The notes under the pieces: generated by a model
What the model was told of the DNA's origin: nothing
Database searches by the model: none
What the model saw: only the letters and a program-made list of their open reading frames with translations
NCBI GenBank assembly: GCA_030427735.1
Contig: JAUIBP010000002.1
Span: forward strand, 62,001-126,000
Source of the DNA: Bacteroidia bacterium
Lineage (GTDB): Bacteria; Bacteroidota; Bacteroidia; Flavobacteriales; Flavobacteriaceae
Reading direction: 5' to 3'
DNA: 64,000 bases
Shown: one piece after another, positions 53,066 through 62,714 of the stretch
Layout: each line of letters starts with the position of its first letter
Numbering within the stretch: position 1 is the stretch's first letter
Made by a program: the position numbers and the translations under genes

Positions 53066-53358
53066 ATATATTTTTGCACAATGGCAATTAAGGTATTGGC
53101 ATCCTGCTCGCCACTTTGGCGCCATTTCATCTCGCCCTGTTTGTAAATAATTAATGTAGGTAAACCTTTTACCCGTAGTGCTTCAGCAAGCTCTTTGTTT
53201 TTTTCAACATCAATTTTAATCACTTTAGCTTTGTCTCCCAAGGCTGCCGCTACATCTCTAAGTACAGGATGCATGGCTACAGATTGCTCGTTCCATTCTG
53301 TAAAGAAGTTTAACAATACGGGAATATTGACATCTATAAGTTCTCCAAATTTCGACAT
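53062..53358 (-). CDS. thioredoxin-like protein lacking the catalytic cysteines
   Basis: A 98-residue thioredoxin fold. The strand before the active site (VLLNFFTEW) and the cis-proline loop (KGLPTLIIYK) are intact, but where thioredoxin has W-C-G-P-C this protein has W22-N-E-Q-S26. No cysteine occurs in the whole protein, so it cannot be a disulfide reductase. No signal peptide is seen. It is a single gene convergent with the deacetylase. It could act as a binding or chaperone-like module; the fold is well preserved, so it is not a decaying pseudogene. Confidence 0.88.
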   Translation of the reverse strand: MSKFGELIDVNIPVLLNFFTEWNEQSVAMHPVLRDVAAALGDKAKVIKIDVEKNKELAEALRVKGLPTLIIYKQGEMKWRQSGEQDANTLIAIVQKYI

Positions 53359-53462
53359 ATCTTACAATTTAACGAGGCAATGCAACATAGTTATAAGCGT
53401 TTACGCGCATTCCTAAATATAAAAATACATAATTCTAAATTAAAAATAACACGATAAGAAAA

Positions 53463-54698
53463 TTATGACATTTCAGCGCCTTTTTTAAGCTCTATAACGG
53501 TAATTTCTGGCCAGATACCCACACGCCCAGGATATCCCAAATATCCAAACCCGCGGTTCACGTTTATAAATTGCCCTTTTTCCTTATAAATTCCGGCCCA
53601 ATATTTATAACGCCATTTTATAGGACTCCATTTTACCCAACCTGGAATTTCGATTCCAAACTGCATACCATGCGTGTGCCCACTTAAAGTTAAATGATAA
53701 TGATAATCGTCGTCTATAACCTGATCTTCCCAATGCGATGGATCGTGACTCATTAATATTTTAAAATCGGTAGCTTCAATTTTAGAAACAGCCTTCTTTA
53801 AATCGCCTGCCTTCTTAAAATGACCTCGCCCCCAGTTTTCAACCCCAACTAATGCAATACGTTCTCCGTTTTTTTCTAAAAATCGATTATCATTTAAAAT
53901 AAGATCGAAGCCCATCTTTTTTTGGATTGCTTTTAATGCTCCTAAATTTTGTTCCTTTTCGGCTTCGGAATCCCAACTTACATAATCGCCATAATCGTGA
54001 TTACCTAAAACAGAAAACTTTCCATCTTTAGCTTTTAATGCGCCAAAGGTATCTTGCCAAGGCTCCATTTCCGAAGCTAAATTATTAACCATATCTCCGG
54101 TAAACAAAATAACATCGGACTCCTGTTCGTTAATTAAATTTATAGCGTACTCTATTTTCTGCTTATCATCAAAACTGCCGCTGTGTATGTCACTAATTTG
54201 CGTTAAGCGATAACCATCAAAAGCATCTGGTAAATCTTCAAAATGCAAAGTGTACTTTAACACCCTAAAATCGTACTTTCCTTTAAACATACCATAAAGT
54301 AGGCCTGCAAAAGGTACTGCCGCCAAACCAATGGCTATTTTACTAACAAATGCTCGACGACCAGGAAAATAGCCTGTATCTTTTTTATCTTTCTTTAAAT
54401 ATCTGTACACCCCTTTTGGCATGCGTAAAATATCTTCGAAACCCAACACAATTAACAATAGTAGTTTTGGCACAATAACGACCAACAAATACCCAAAAGC
54501 GTAACTTTTGGCATGAGTTAACACTTTTAATTGACTAGGGTTTAAAAGCATTTCGTAAATAAAATTACCCAAAACCAACGCACTTAACAACCAATACACC
54601 CAAAACACAAAACGTTGTTTTGTGAGTTGTTTAAACGCCTTAAATGCATACCAATCTAAAAATATATAAAAGGCAAAAAATATAATCCAACGTAGCAT
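53463..54698 (-). CDS. membrane-anchored metallophosphoesterase (YaeI-like)
   Basis: A 411-residue protein. Three to four membrane helices lie in the first 95 residues. A further hydrophobic segment follows GRRAFVSKIAIGLAAVPFAG (about residues 113-132), and then a calcineurin-like phosphoesterase domain. The domain's metal motifs are QISDIHSG, LFTGDMVNN, VLGNHDYG, MSHDPSHW and LSGHTHGMQ, all complete. Homologues include YaeI-type enzymes acting on lipid phosphates. Substrate and side of the membrane are uncertain. It is transcribed alone. Confidence 0.92.
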   Translation of the reverse strand: MLRWIIFFAFYIFLDWYAFKAFKQLTKQRFVFWVYWLLSALVLGNFIYEMLLNPSQLKVLTHAKSYAFGYLLVVIVPKLLLLIVLGFEDILRMPKGVYRYLKKDKKDTGYFPGRRAFVSKIAIGLAAVPFAGLLYGMFKGKYDFRVLKYTLHFEDLPDAFDGYRLTQISDIHSGSFDDKQKIEYAINLINEQESDVILFTGDMVNNLASEMEPWQDTFGALKAKDGKFSVLGNHDYGDYVSWDSEAEKEQNLGALKAIQKKMGFDLILNDNRFLEKNGERIALVGVENWGRGHFKKAGDLKKAVSKIEATDFKILMSHDPSHWEDQVIDDDYHYHLTLSGHTHGMQFGIEIPGWVKWSPIKWRYKYWAGIYKEKGQFINVNRGFGYLGYPGRVGIWPEITVIELKKGAEMS

Positions 54699-54852
54699 AA
54701 TACTAATTTACTGGCTAAAAGTATAAATTAAGTTTTTAATCTATCCTAGTAAAATGTTAAAGCTAATCTCCCCTCTAGGACTTTTAGCTAAAACGCCCTG
54801 CAAATTCTTTTTTATTTTTACTTTAGCCACATAGCAAACACCTCTATTTACT

Positions 54853-57156
54853 ATGACCAGAATTATTTTCCTTTTGAGCCACTTATTATGTTTTAGTGTT
54901 ATCGCACAAGCGCAAACCACACCTTCCAAAACAGTATTAGAATATGTGAATCCGTTTATAGGCACAAGTAAAATGGGACATACATTTCCTGGGGCGATGG
55001 CGCCTTTTGGCATGGTACAATTGAGTCCGCAAACCAATTTTCAACCACTGTTTAAAAACGGCAAGTACAACCCCGAAACCTACGAATACTGTGCCGGCTA
55101 CCAACATAAAGACACTACCATTATCGGGTTTTCGCACACAAATTTTAGTGGCACAGGCCATGCCGACTTAGGCGATATTTTAATGATGCCTACTGTAGGC
55201 GATCTTAACCTAAACCCTTTACCTACCGCAAATAACCCTACTGGATTTTATTCAACATTCACGCACGAAAAAGAATCCGCTTCGCCTGGCTACTACCAAG
55301 TAGATTTAGACACCTACGGAATTAAAGCAGAATTAACAGCTAGCGATCGTGTTGGTTTTCACCAATACACCTTTCCAGAGTCTAACAACTCACACATTAT
55401 TTTAGACCTTGTTTACAATATTTATAATTACGACGCTAAGAATGTTTGGACATCTATTCGCGTAGAAAACGATTCTACCATTACGGGTTACAGACAGACC
55501 AATGGTTGGGCAAGAGACCGAAAAGTATTTTTTGCCATAACTTTTTCAAAACCTTTTAAAAGTTACGGTCATAAAAAATACGACCAAGTCGCCTATAATG
55601 GTTTTTACAGAAAATTTAATGAATTTGAAAATTTCCCAGAAATGGCTGGTCATAACCTGCGTGCTTATTTCAATTTCGACACTAAAGCTTCAGAAAAAAT
55701 TCAAGTAAAATGCGCCTTATCCTCTGTAAGTACTGCTGGTGCCTTATTAAATCTGAAAACCGAAATTCCGCATTGGGATTTCCAAAAAACCAAAATCGAA
55801 ACCCAAGAAAAATGGAAGAAAGAATTATCTAAAATTGAAGTTGAAACCATTTCTGAAGCAGATAAAACCACATTCTATACAGCACTTTACCACACCATGC
55901 TTAGCCCTATTATTTACGAAGATGTAAATGGACAGTATCGTGGGTTAGATCAAAATATTCACACGTCTAACGGCTTTACAAACTACACCATATTTTCGTT
56001 GTGGGATACTTACAGAGCGCTTCATCCTTTATTCAACCTGATGCAACCTAGCAGAAATAACGACATGATAAAATCGATGCTGGCCCATCACGACCAAAGC
56101 GTGCACCACATGCTTCCCATTTGGAGCCATTATGCCAACGAGAACTGGTGTATGATTGGCTACCACGCTACGTCTGTAATTGCAGATGCCATGGCAAAAC
56201 ATGTTGGCGATTTTGATACAAATCACGCTTTAACAGCTGCGATTAATACCGCAAACACCAATTATTTTGATGGACTTGGCGACTACAAAACCTACCATTA
56301 CGTACCCGAAGACAAAAGCAGTGCTTCGGTATCTAAAACCCTAGAATACGCATATAACGACTGGTGTATCGCCCAAATGGCAAAGCAAATAAACGATACT
56401 AAAACAGAAGGTACATTTACGAATCGATCGAAAAATTACGAACACGTTTACGATGCGTCTATTGGTTTTATGCGCCCAAAATTATCTGACGGTACTTTTA
56501 AAACAGATTTTGACCCTTTAGACACCCACGGGCAAGGGTTTATTGAAGGCAATGCCTGGAATTACAGTTTATACGTACCGCACGCCATTGAACACATGAT
56601 TGATTTACGTGGCGGAAAAGAAAAATTTACTCAACATCTAGATAGCCTTTTTACCATGACGCTAGACGATAAATACATCGAAAAAAATGAAGACATCACC
56701 AGAGATGGCATTATTGGTAATTATGTGCATGGTAACGAACCCTCGCACCATGTACCGTATTTATACAACTGGACCAATGCCCCCTATAAAACCCAAGAAC
56801 GGGTACGCCACATTTTAAATACAATGTACGGCCCAACCGTTGAAGGTTTATGCGGTAATGATGATGCCGGGCAAATGAGTGCATGGTATATTTTTAGTAG
56901 CCTCGGATTTTACCCTGTGCTACCAGGCTCCCAAAATTATGCCATAGGAAGCCCTCTAGTTAAAGAAGCCACACTCCATTTCGAGAATAACAAAACGCTA
57001 AAAATTATAGTAAAACAACAAAGTAAAAAGCATATTTATATTTCTAAAGTTTCACTAAACGGGAAAGTTATTAAGGACTTTACATTATCGCACGACGATT
57101 TAATACAAGGAGGCGAACTTATTTTTGAAATGAGTAAACGCCCCAAAACACATTAA
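54853..57156 (+). CDS. GH92 family alpha-mannosidase, exported
   Basis: A 767-residue glycoside hydrolase of family 92. A signal peptide (MTRIIFLLSHLLCFSVIAQA) is followed by the N-terminal beta domain (YVNPFIGTSKMGHTFPGAMA, GFSHTNFSGTGHADLGDI) and an (alpha/alpha)6 catalytic domain (SLWDTYRALHPLFNLM, EGNAWNYSLYVPHAIEHM, GNDDAGQMSAWYIFSSLGFY). GH92 enzymes are calcium-dependent exo-alpha-mannosidases that trim glycans. There is no sorting domain; it is probably periplasmic. No SusC/SusD or other glycan genes are adjacent, so it is not part of an obvious polysaccharide utilisation locus. It converges with the aldehyde dehydrogenase gene (9-base gap). Confidence 0.95.
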   Translation: MTRIIFLLSHLLCFSVIAQAQTTPSKTVLEYVNPFIGTSKMGHTFPGAMAPFGMVQLSPQTNFQPLFKNGKYNPETYEYCAGYQHKDTTIIGFSHTNFSGTGHADLGDILMMPTVGDLNLNPLPTANNPTGFYSTFTHEKESASPGYYQVDLDTYGIKAELTASDRVGFHQYTFPESNNSHIILDLVYNIYNYDAKNVWTSIRVENDSTITGYRQTNGWARDRKVFFAITFSKPFKSYGHKKYDQVAYNGFYRKFNEFENFPEMAGHNLRAYFNFDTKASEKIQVKCALSSVSTAGALLNLKTEIPHWDFQKTKIETQEKWKKELSKIEVETISEADKTTFYTALYHTMLSPIIYEDVNGQYRGLDQNIHTSNGFTNYTIFSLWDTYRALHPLFNLMQPSRNNDMIKSMLAHHDQSVHHMLPIWSHYANENWCMIGYHATSVIADAMAKHVGDFDTNHALTAAINTANTNYFDGLGDYKTYHYVPEDKSSASVSKTLEYAYNDWCIAQMAKQINDTKTEGTFTNRSKNYEHVYDASIGFMRPKLSDGTFKTDFDPLDTHGQGFIEGNAWNYSLYVPHAIEHMIDLRGGKEKFTQHLDSLFTMTLDDKYIEKNEDITRDGIIGNYVHGNEPSHHVPYLYNWTNAPYKTQERVRHILNTMYGPTVEGLCGNDDAGQMSAWYIFSSLGFYPVLPGSQNYAIGSPLVKEATLHFENNKTLKIIVKQQSKKHIYISKVSLNGKVIKDFTLSHDDLIQGGELIFEMSKRPKTH

Positions 57157-57165
57157 AAAATACAA

Positions 57166-58566
57166 TTAAAACCACTTAATGGTAAAATCTATTAATTTTT
57201 GTTTGAAACTATTATACGGCGGAAACAACAACGAAATAGTACCATTGCCATATTGCTTTAACACCGAGCGCTGATTAGAAAACTCCTGAAACCCAAAAAT
57301 ACCATGCGATTTACCAATACCACTTGTATTGCTGCCTCCAAATGGTAAATTATGGTTACTGTACTGCAAAATATTAGAATTAATGCAGGTGCTACCAGCC
57401 CGGGTAGCACTTATAATCTGTTGTATTTGTTTTTTGTTTTTACTATAAATATATAGCGCTAAGGGCTTCGATTTACCATTAATATAATCTATTGCTTCTT
57501 CAATTTTACCGTACGATTTCACGGGAAGTATAGGTCCGAAAATTTCGTCTTGCAACAACAAGGCCTCATCTGGCAGTTTAGATACTATTGTGGGAGCAAA
57601 AAACCGTTCATCAGCATTAAAATCGCCACCACATTCTATGGTTGCTCCTAGCGTTTTCGCATCTTGAATATAGTGCGTAAGCCTGTTAACATGCTTATCG
57701 TTTACAATTCGGCAATAAGCTGAAGACCGCATGGCCTCTTCTCCATAAAATTCTTGTATAACAGATTTTAACTCGGTTATAAATTCAGTTTTTACACCTT
57801 CGTGAATCAATACATAATCTGGTGAAACACAAATTTGTCCGTTGTTCAAAAACTTACCCCACGCAATTCGTCTTGCTGCTTCTTTTAAATTCGCAGATTC
57901 GTCTATAACAGTTGGCGATTTGCCTCCCAACTCTAAAGTTACCGACGTTAAATGCCTAGACGCGGCTTGCATTACTATCTTTCCTACCTGTGGCGAACCT
58001 GTAAAAAATATATGATTAAAAGGAAGCTCTAACAACGCTTCGGACACCGCAACATCGCCCTGTATTAAAGCAATCTCATCTTTAGAAAACAACGCTTCAA
58101 TAATTTTTGCCATAACTTTTGCAATGTTCGGAGTTAATTCCGAAGGCTTTAAAATTACTGTGTTCCCAGCCGCAATTGCCGATACTAAAGGACCAAAAGT
58201 TAAATTAAGCGGAAAATTCCAAGGCGAAATAATTAAACACACGCCTTTAGGCTCGTACATAAACCAGGAACGGGTACCCAGCAAAGCCATTGGAGTTTTC
58301 ACTTTTTGCTTAGCCATCCAACGCTTCAAATTCGATTTCACATATTTTATTTCGCTAACAACAGGATAAATTTCTGTGAGGTCGGTTTCTATAAACGGCT
58401 TTTTAAAGTCGGCATACAAGGCATCTCTAATCGCCTGTTTATAATCTACTTCTATTGCTTGTTTTAAAGCTTCTAATTTGGCTATGCGCTGTTTATAGTT
58501 GGCCTTTGCAACTTGAAATTGATTTGCCTGTTGAGCATTAAATATATTCTGAAACGGATTACTCAT
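57166..58566 (-). CDS. aldehyde dehydrogenase, class 3-like
   Basis: A 466-residue NAD(P)-dependent aldehyde dehydrogenase. Conserved parts: ISPWNFPLNLTFGPLVSAIAAGN, the catalytic-base glutamate in TLELGGKSP, the nucleophile cysteine in NNGQICVSPDYVL, and EIFGPILP. The C-terminus ends with a Phe/Trp-containing segment (LIDFTIKWF), as in class 3 enzymes acting on fatty or aromatic aldehydes, some of which are membrane-attached. It follows the TetR regulator by 10 bases and is probably controlled by it. Confidence 0.94.
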   Translation of the reverse strand: MSNPFQNIFNAQQANQFQVAKANYKQRIAKLEALKQAIEVDYKQAIRDALYADFKKPFIETDLTEIYPVVSEIKYVKSNLKRWMAKQKVKTPMALLGTRSWFMYEPKGVCLIISPWNFPLNLTFGPLVSAIAAGNTVILKPSELTPNIAKVMAKIIEALFSKDEIALIQGDVAVSEALLELPFNHIFFTGSPQVGKIVMQAASRHLTSVTLELGGKSPTVIDESANLKEAARRIAWGKFLNNGQICVSPDYVLIHEGVKTEFITELKSVIQEFYGEEAMRSSAYCRIVNDKHVNRLTHYIQDAKTLGATIECGGDFNADERFFAPTIVSKLPDEALLLQDEIFGPILPVKSYGKIEEAIDYINGKSKPLALYIYSKNKKQIQQIISATRAGSTCINSNILQYSNHNLPFGGSNTSGIGKSHGIFGFQEFSNQRSVLKQYGNGTISLLFPPYNSFKQKLIDFTIKWF

Positions 58567-58576
58567 AACCTAACTC

Positions 58577-59176
58577 CTATTCTGGCTCCGAAAGTCCTTC
58601 TAAACCATGTACAAATAAATCGGCCAAAAAGTGAGCCATAGTATCTTTAGACGTTTCGAAATACCCTTGATGCAAACAAATAAACAATTCTGAAGCCGAC
58701 GAAATAGCTACCAAACTAAACATTTTATAAAATTCTGTACTTTTAAAAGTAATGTGTTCGAATTTCATAAGTGAGTCTTTTAAATTGTTTACCACATTTA
58801 TAATACTGTCGCTTGTGTACGATAATTTACGAATTTGATTTTGATTGTGCATATGAAACAACACCATATCTTCTGTACTCACCAAATCGAAATAAGCCTT
58901 AAACGACACAAATAAAAACTGATACACATCGGTAACACCAGCTTGGGCGGCCTTAATATCTCTATCGATATCTTGATTTAAAGTTTCCAAAATATCGCAA
59001 AACACATCTGTACTCGTTTTGTAGTAATTGTAAAACGTACCGCGACCAATATTGCTCACTTCAACAATATCGCTAATCGATGTATTTTCTAATCCCTTTT
59101 CCGAAAATAACTTTAAAGAGGCTTTTAAAATACTAGCTCTGGTTTTTTTCTTTTTCTCTTCGCGAGTACGATTCAT
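58577..59176 (-). CDS. TetR/AcrR family transcriptional regulator
   Basis: A 199-residue regulator. The N-terminal DNA-binding domain (residues about 10-60) has the pattern RASILKASLKLFSEKGLENT, then SISDIVEVSNIGRGTFYNYY. The rest is a helical ligand-binding domain without a clear family. It is first in an operon with the aldehyde dehydrogenase (10 bases), so it probably senses an aldehyde or fatty-acid-like compound and represses both genes. Divergent polA lies 178 bases away; the gap holds no clear operator palindrome. Confidence 0.94.
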   Translation of the reverse strand: MNRTREEKKKKTRASILKASLKLFSEKGLENTSISDIVEVSNIGRGTFYNYYKTSTDVFCDILETLNQDIDRDIKAAQAGVTDVYQFLFVSFKAYFDLVSTEDMVLFHMHNQNQIRKLSYTSDSIINVVNNLKDSLMKFEHITFKSTEFYKMFSLVAISSASELFICLHQGYFETSKDTMAHFLADLFVHGLEGLSEPE

Positions 59177-59324
59177 TTACACACTATTTTAAACGCTAAA
59201 AATACACATTACCCCCTAAAAATCTATTAAATAAACCCTAAAACTGCACGTACAAAAAACAATACATATGCAATGCTACACGAGCTCGCTTCTTTTTTTA
59301 ATTCTGTTTAACAATCCTTTTTTG

Positions 59325-59332
59325 TAGTTTTG
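59325..59332 (+). promoter_or_regulatory. candidate -7 element of polA
   Basis: TAGTTTTG, a full TAnnTTTG match, 22 bases before the polA ATG. The best -33 candidate is CTG at 59304-59306, 18 bases upstream, with one mismatch to TTG. Confidence 0.5.
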
Positions 59333-59354
59333 ACATTCTATCAAATTCAAAACC

Positions 59355-62189
59355 ATGTCAGAACAAAAACGTCTATTTTTAGTTGATGCTTACGCGTTAA
59401 TTTTTCGAGGCTATTACGCCTTTATTAAAAACCCAAGAATCAATTCTAAAGGATTAGACACCTCGGCCATTTTAGGATTTACCAATTCGCTTTTAGATGT
59501 TATAAAACGTGAACGTCCAGACCACTTAGCCGTTTGTTTTGATAAAGGTGGTAGTGTAGAACGTACCGAAATGTTTGAAGCTTACAAAGCTAATCGCGAC
59601 GAAACTCCCGAAGCTATTAAGATTGCAGTACCATACATTTGCAATATTTTAAAGGCCATGCACATTCCTATTATAGAAAAAGCGGGCTACGAAGCCGATG
59701 ATATTATAGGCACACTTTCTGTACAAGCCGAAAAAGCAGGTTACAAAACCTTTATGGTAACGCCCGATAAAGATTTTGCCCAACTTGTTACCGATAATGT
59801 GTTTATGTACAGACCAAAATCGTTTGGTGGCGGCTACGAAACTTGGGGATTAGACGAAGTAAAAGCAAAATTTGAAGTAGAGCGCCCAGAGCAAGTCATA
59901 GACTTTTTGGGCATGATGGGCGACTCGGCCGATAATATTCCTGGACTGCCAGGTGTTGGTGAGAAAACAGCCAAAAAATTTATAAAAGAATTTGGTAGTA
60001 TGGAAGGCCTGTTGGAAAACACCCATCAGCTAAAAGGCAAAATGAAGGAAAAGGTTGAAGCCAATAAAGAACTTGGTTTACTATCTAAAAAACTCGCCCG
60101 TATTATGCTGGATGTTCCAGTAGAATTTCACGAAGAAGATTTTGAAATGTCGCAACCCGACACCGAAGCGGTAAAAACCATTTTTCAGGAACTAGAATTT
60201 AGACGTTTAATAGACAATTTTATAAAAACTTTCGCTGTCGAAACCGAAACTGCTGCCCAAACAACGGGAGGAACAACAGCAACAAAACCCGAAACTACAG
60301 CTGGCGCAGGACAATTTTCGTTGTTTGATACTGGTACAACGACCACCAATACGGTTTCAACAGATTCGAATCAAAGAAAAACAGCCGAAAACGCGAGTCA
60401 TTTTTACCAAAGTGTCAATTCGCCATTGGCCTTAAAATTATTTTTGAAATCGTTGATGCAGCAAACCAGCGTGTGTTTCGATACCGAAACTACAGGATTA
60501 AATCCGTTAACTGCCGAACTCGTTGGCATCGCCTTCTCTTGGGAAACCGGTAAGGGGTTTTACCTACCATTCCCCGAAGACAAATCGGAGGCACAAACTC
60601 TAATCGAACAATTACGTCCGTTTTTTGAAGCAGAACACATTCAGAAAATAGGTCAGAATTTAAAATACGATATTAAAGTCTTAAACAAATACAATATTAC
60701 TGTAAAAGGCAAATTGTTCGACACCATGTTAGCGCACTATTTAATCAATCCCGATATGCGCCATAATATGGATGTTTTAGCCGAAACCTATTTAAACTAC
60801 ACCCCAATTTCTATTGAAACGTTAATTGGAAAAAAAGGGAAAAATCAGTTATCCATGCGTCAGGTTTCAATTGAAAAACAAACCGAATACGCTGTAGAAG
60901 ATGCCGATATTACCTTGCAATTAAAAGAACATTTCGAAAACGAACTTGGTCAAGCCAACACGCAAAAACTATTCAACGATATTGAAGTTCCTTTATTACG
61001 TGTTTTAGCCGATATGGAATTGGAAGGCATCAATCTAGATGTATCATTTTTAAACGAACTATCTACAGCACTTAACAACGACATAGCTGCGCTTCAAGAT
61101 AACATTTATACTGAAGCCGGAGAAGAATTCAATATTGCATCGCCAAAGCAATTAGGCGATATACTCTTTGGCAAAATGAAATTGGTAGACAAACCTAAAA
61201 AAACCAAATCTGGGCAATTTGCAACTTCCGAAGATATTTTATCGTACTTAGCCAAAGACCACGAAATTATTCAGCATATTTTAGATTTTCGTGGGCTTTC
61301 TAAACTAAAAAGCACCTATGTAGATGCATTACCTTTGCAAGTAGAGCCAAGTACAGGCCGGGTGCATACCGACTATATGCAAACCGTTGCCGCAACAGGG
61401 CGTTTAAGCAGTAATAACCCGAACTTGCAGAATATCCCTATCCGTACCGAACGTGGCCGGCAAGTGCGAAAAGCATTTATTCCTAAAAACGAAGAGTATA
61501 CCCTTCTTGCTGCCGATTATTCGCAAATCGAACTGCGTATTATTGCCGCTCTTAGCGAAGAAGAAACCATGATTGAAGCTTTTAAAAATGGCGAAGACAT
61601 TCACGCTTCTACAGCTGCAAAAGTTTTTAATGTGCCTATCTCCGAGGTTACTCGCGAGCAACGTAGTAACGCCAAAACTGTAAACTTCGGAATTATTTAT
61701 GGTGTTTCGGCCTTTGGTTTAAGCAATCAAACCGATTTATCGCGAAGCGAAGCCAAAGATCTTATAGACACCTATTATAAAACCTATCCAAAACTCAGAA
61801 ATTACATTAGCGAACAAGTTGATTTTGCGCGCGACAATGGCTATGTACAAACTGTTTTAGGACGCCGTCGTTATTTAAAAGATATTAACTCCCGTAACGC
61901 CGTAGTTAGAGGCGCTGCCGAACGTAATGCCGTAAACGCCCCAATACAAGGGAGTGCTGCCGATATTATTAAATTGGCCATGATTAAAATACACAGTAAA
62001 CTGAATGAAGGCGCATTTAAAACCAAAATGCTATTACAAGTACACGACGAATTGGTTTTTGATGTTTATAAGCCTGAGTTAGAAACCATAAAAGCACTTG
62101 TAAAAACCGAAATGGAAAACGCCTACCAACTAAGCGTACCTCTAGACGTAGAATTAGACACTGGAAATAATTGGTTGGAAGCGCATTAA
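59355..62189 (+). CDS. polA: DNA polymerase I
   Basis: A 944-residue, complete three-domain Pol I. The 5'-nuclease is residues 1 to about 290 (LFLVDAYALIFRGYYAFI; YEADDIIGTLS; MMGDSADNIPGLPGVGEKTA). The 3'-5' exonuclease has its active site intact (FDTETTGL with D376 and E378), unlike several Pol I proteins that have lost it. The polymerase domain has motif A with D721 (DYSQIELRI), motif B (RSNAKTVNFGIIYGV) and motif C (QVHDELVF, D898 and E899). A linker rich in Thr and Gly joins the first two domains and carries QFSLF at 320-324. It repairs DNA and removes RNA primers. SRPBCC gene follows after 18 bases. Confidence 0.97.
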   Translation: MSEQKRLFLVDAYALIFRGYYAFIKNPRINSKGLDTSAILGFTNSLLDVIKRERPDHLAVCFDKGGSVERTEMFEAYKANRDETPEAIKIAVPYICNILKAMHIPIIEKAGYEADDIIGTLSVQAEKAGYKTFMVTPDKDFAQLVTDNVFMYRPKSFGGGYETWGLDEVKAKFEVERPEQVIDFLGMMGDSADNIPGLPGVGEKTAKKFIKEFGSMEGLLENTHQLKGKMKEKVEANKELGLLSKKLARIMLDVPVEFHEEDFEMSQPDTEAVKTIFQELEFRRLIDNFIKTFAVETETAAQTTGGTTATKPETTAGAGQFSLFDTGTTTTNTVSTDSNQRKTAENASHFYQSVNSPLALKLFLKSLMQQTSVCFDTETTGLNPLTAELVGIAFSWETGKGFYLPFPEDKSEAQTLIEQLRPFFEAEHIQKIGQNLKYDIKVLNKYNITVKGKLFDTMLAHYLINPDMRHNMDVLAETYLNYTPISIETLIGKKGKNQLSMRQVSIEKQTEYAVEDADITLQLKEHFENELGQANTQKLFNDIEVPLLRVLADMELEGINLDVSFLNELSTALNNDIAALQDNIYTEAGEEFNIASPKQLGDILFGKMKLVDKPKKTKSGQFATSEDILSYLAKDHEIIQHILDFRGLSKLKSTYVDALPLQVEPSTGRVHTDYMQTVAATGRLSSNNPNLQNIPIRTERGRQVRKAFIPKNEEYTLLAADYSQIELRIIAALSEEETMIEAFKNGEDIHASTAAKVFNVPISEVTREQRSNAKTVNFGIIYGVSAFGLSNQTDLSRSEAKDLIDTYYKTYPKLRNYISEQVDFARDNGYVQTVLGRRRYLKDINSRNAVVRGAAERNAVNAPIQGSAADIIKLAMIKIHSKLNEGAFKTKMLLQVHDELVFDVYKPELETIKALVKTEMENAYQLSVPLDVELDTGNNWLEAH

Positions 62190-62207
62190 CAAAACACCAC
62201 CAAAACT

Positions 62208-62666
62208 ATGAAAACAATTCGTTACGAAGTACAAATAAACGCCCCAGTAGCCCATGTATACAAAACCATGCTGGGACTAGACAATAAAAACACTTATAAT
62301 GCATGGACAACTGCTTTTAACCCAACATCGACTTACGAAGGCAGTTGGCAAGAAGGCTCTAAAATTCTTTTTATTGGTACCGACGAAAATGGTAATAAAG
62401 GCGGTATGATTTCTAAAATTGTAAAACATCAACCTAATCAGTTTGTATCGATCGAGCATTATGGTGTTTTAGAAAACGATACCGAGATATTGGAAGGTCC
62501 TAAAGTAGAAGCTTGGGCTGGCGGACACGAAAACTACAGCTTCTCGGAACAAGATGGCATTACAACGGTAACTATTGAATTAGACGCCGTAGAAGATTAT
62601 CTCGACTTTTTCAATACGACTTACCCAAAGGCATTAGAACTTTTAAAATCGATTTGCGCAACATAA
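62208..62666 (+). CDS. SRPBCC domain protein (AHSA1-like/START fold)
   Basis: A 152-residue single-domain protein of the SRPBCC superfamily. Characteristic are the start (TIRYEVQINAPVAHVYKTML), the central YEGSWQEGSKILFIGTDENG, and the final helix (YLDFFNTTYPKALELLKSIC). The fold makes a hydrophobic ligand pocket; individual ligands are usually unknown. It starts 18 bases after polA and may share its transcript, with a terminator right after the stop. Family assignment is firm, function open. Confidence 0.88.
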   Translation: MKTIRYEVQINAPVAHVYKTMLGLDNKNTYNAWTTAFNPTSTYEGSWQEGSKILFIGTDENGNKGGMISKIVKHQPNQFVSIEHYGVLENDTEILEGPKVEAWAGGHENYSFSEQDGITTVTIELDAVEDYLDFFNTTYPKALELLKSICAT

Positions 62667-62668
62667 AA

Positions 62669-62694
62669 AAAGCCACCTAATTTTAGGTGGCTTT
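62669..62694. terminator. bidirectional terminator
   Basis: A 12-bp palindrome (AAAGCCACCTAA/TTAGGTGGCTTT) with a 2-base centre, beginning 2 bases after the SRPBCC stop and 20 bases from the convergent DUF2853 stop. A run of seven A precedes it, giving T7 on the minus strand. Confidence 0.85.
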
Positions 62695-62714
62695 GTTCAT
62701 TTATGTGTTCAATA

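Noticed and set aside
53463-54698. Tat signal in the phosphoesterase (GRRAFVSKIA)
   Set aside because: The twin arginine follows several membrane helices instead of being N-terminal, so it is more likely a cytoplasmic loop before a further helix.
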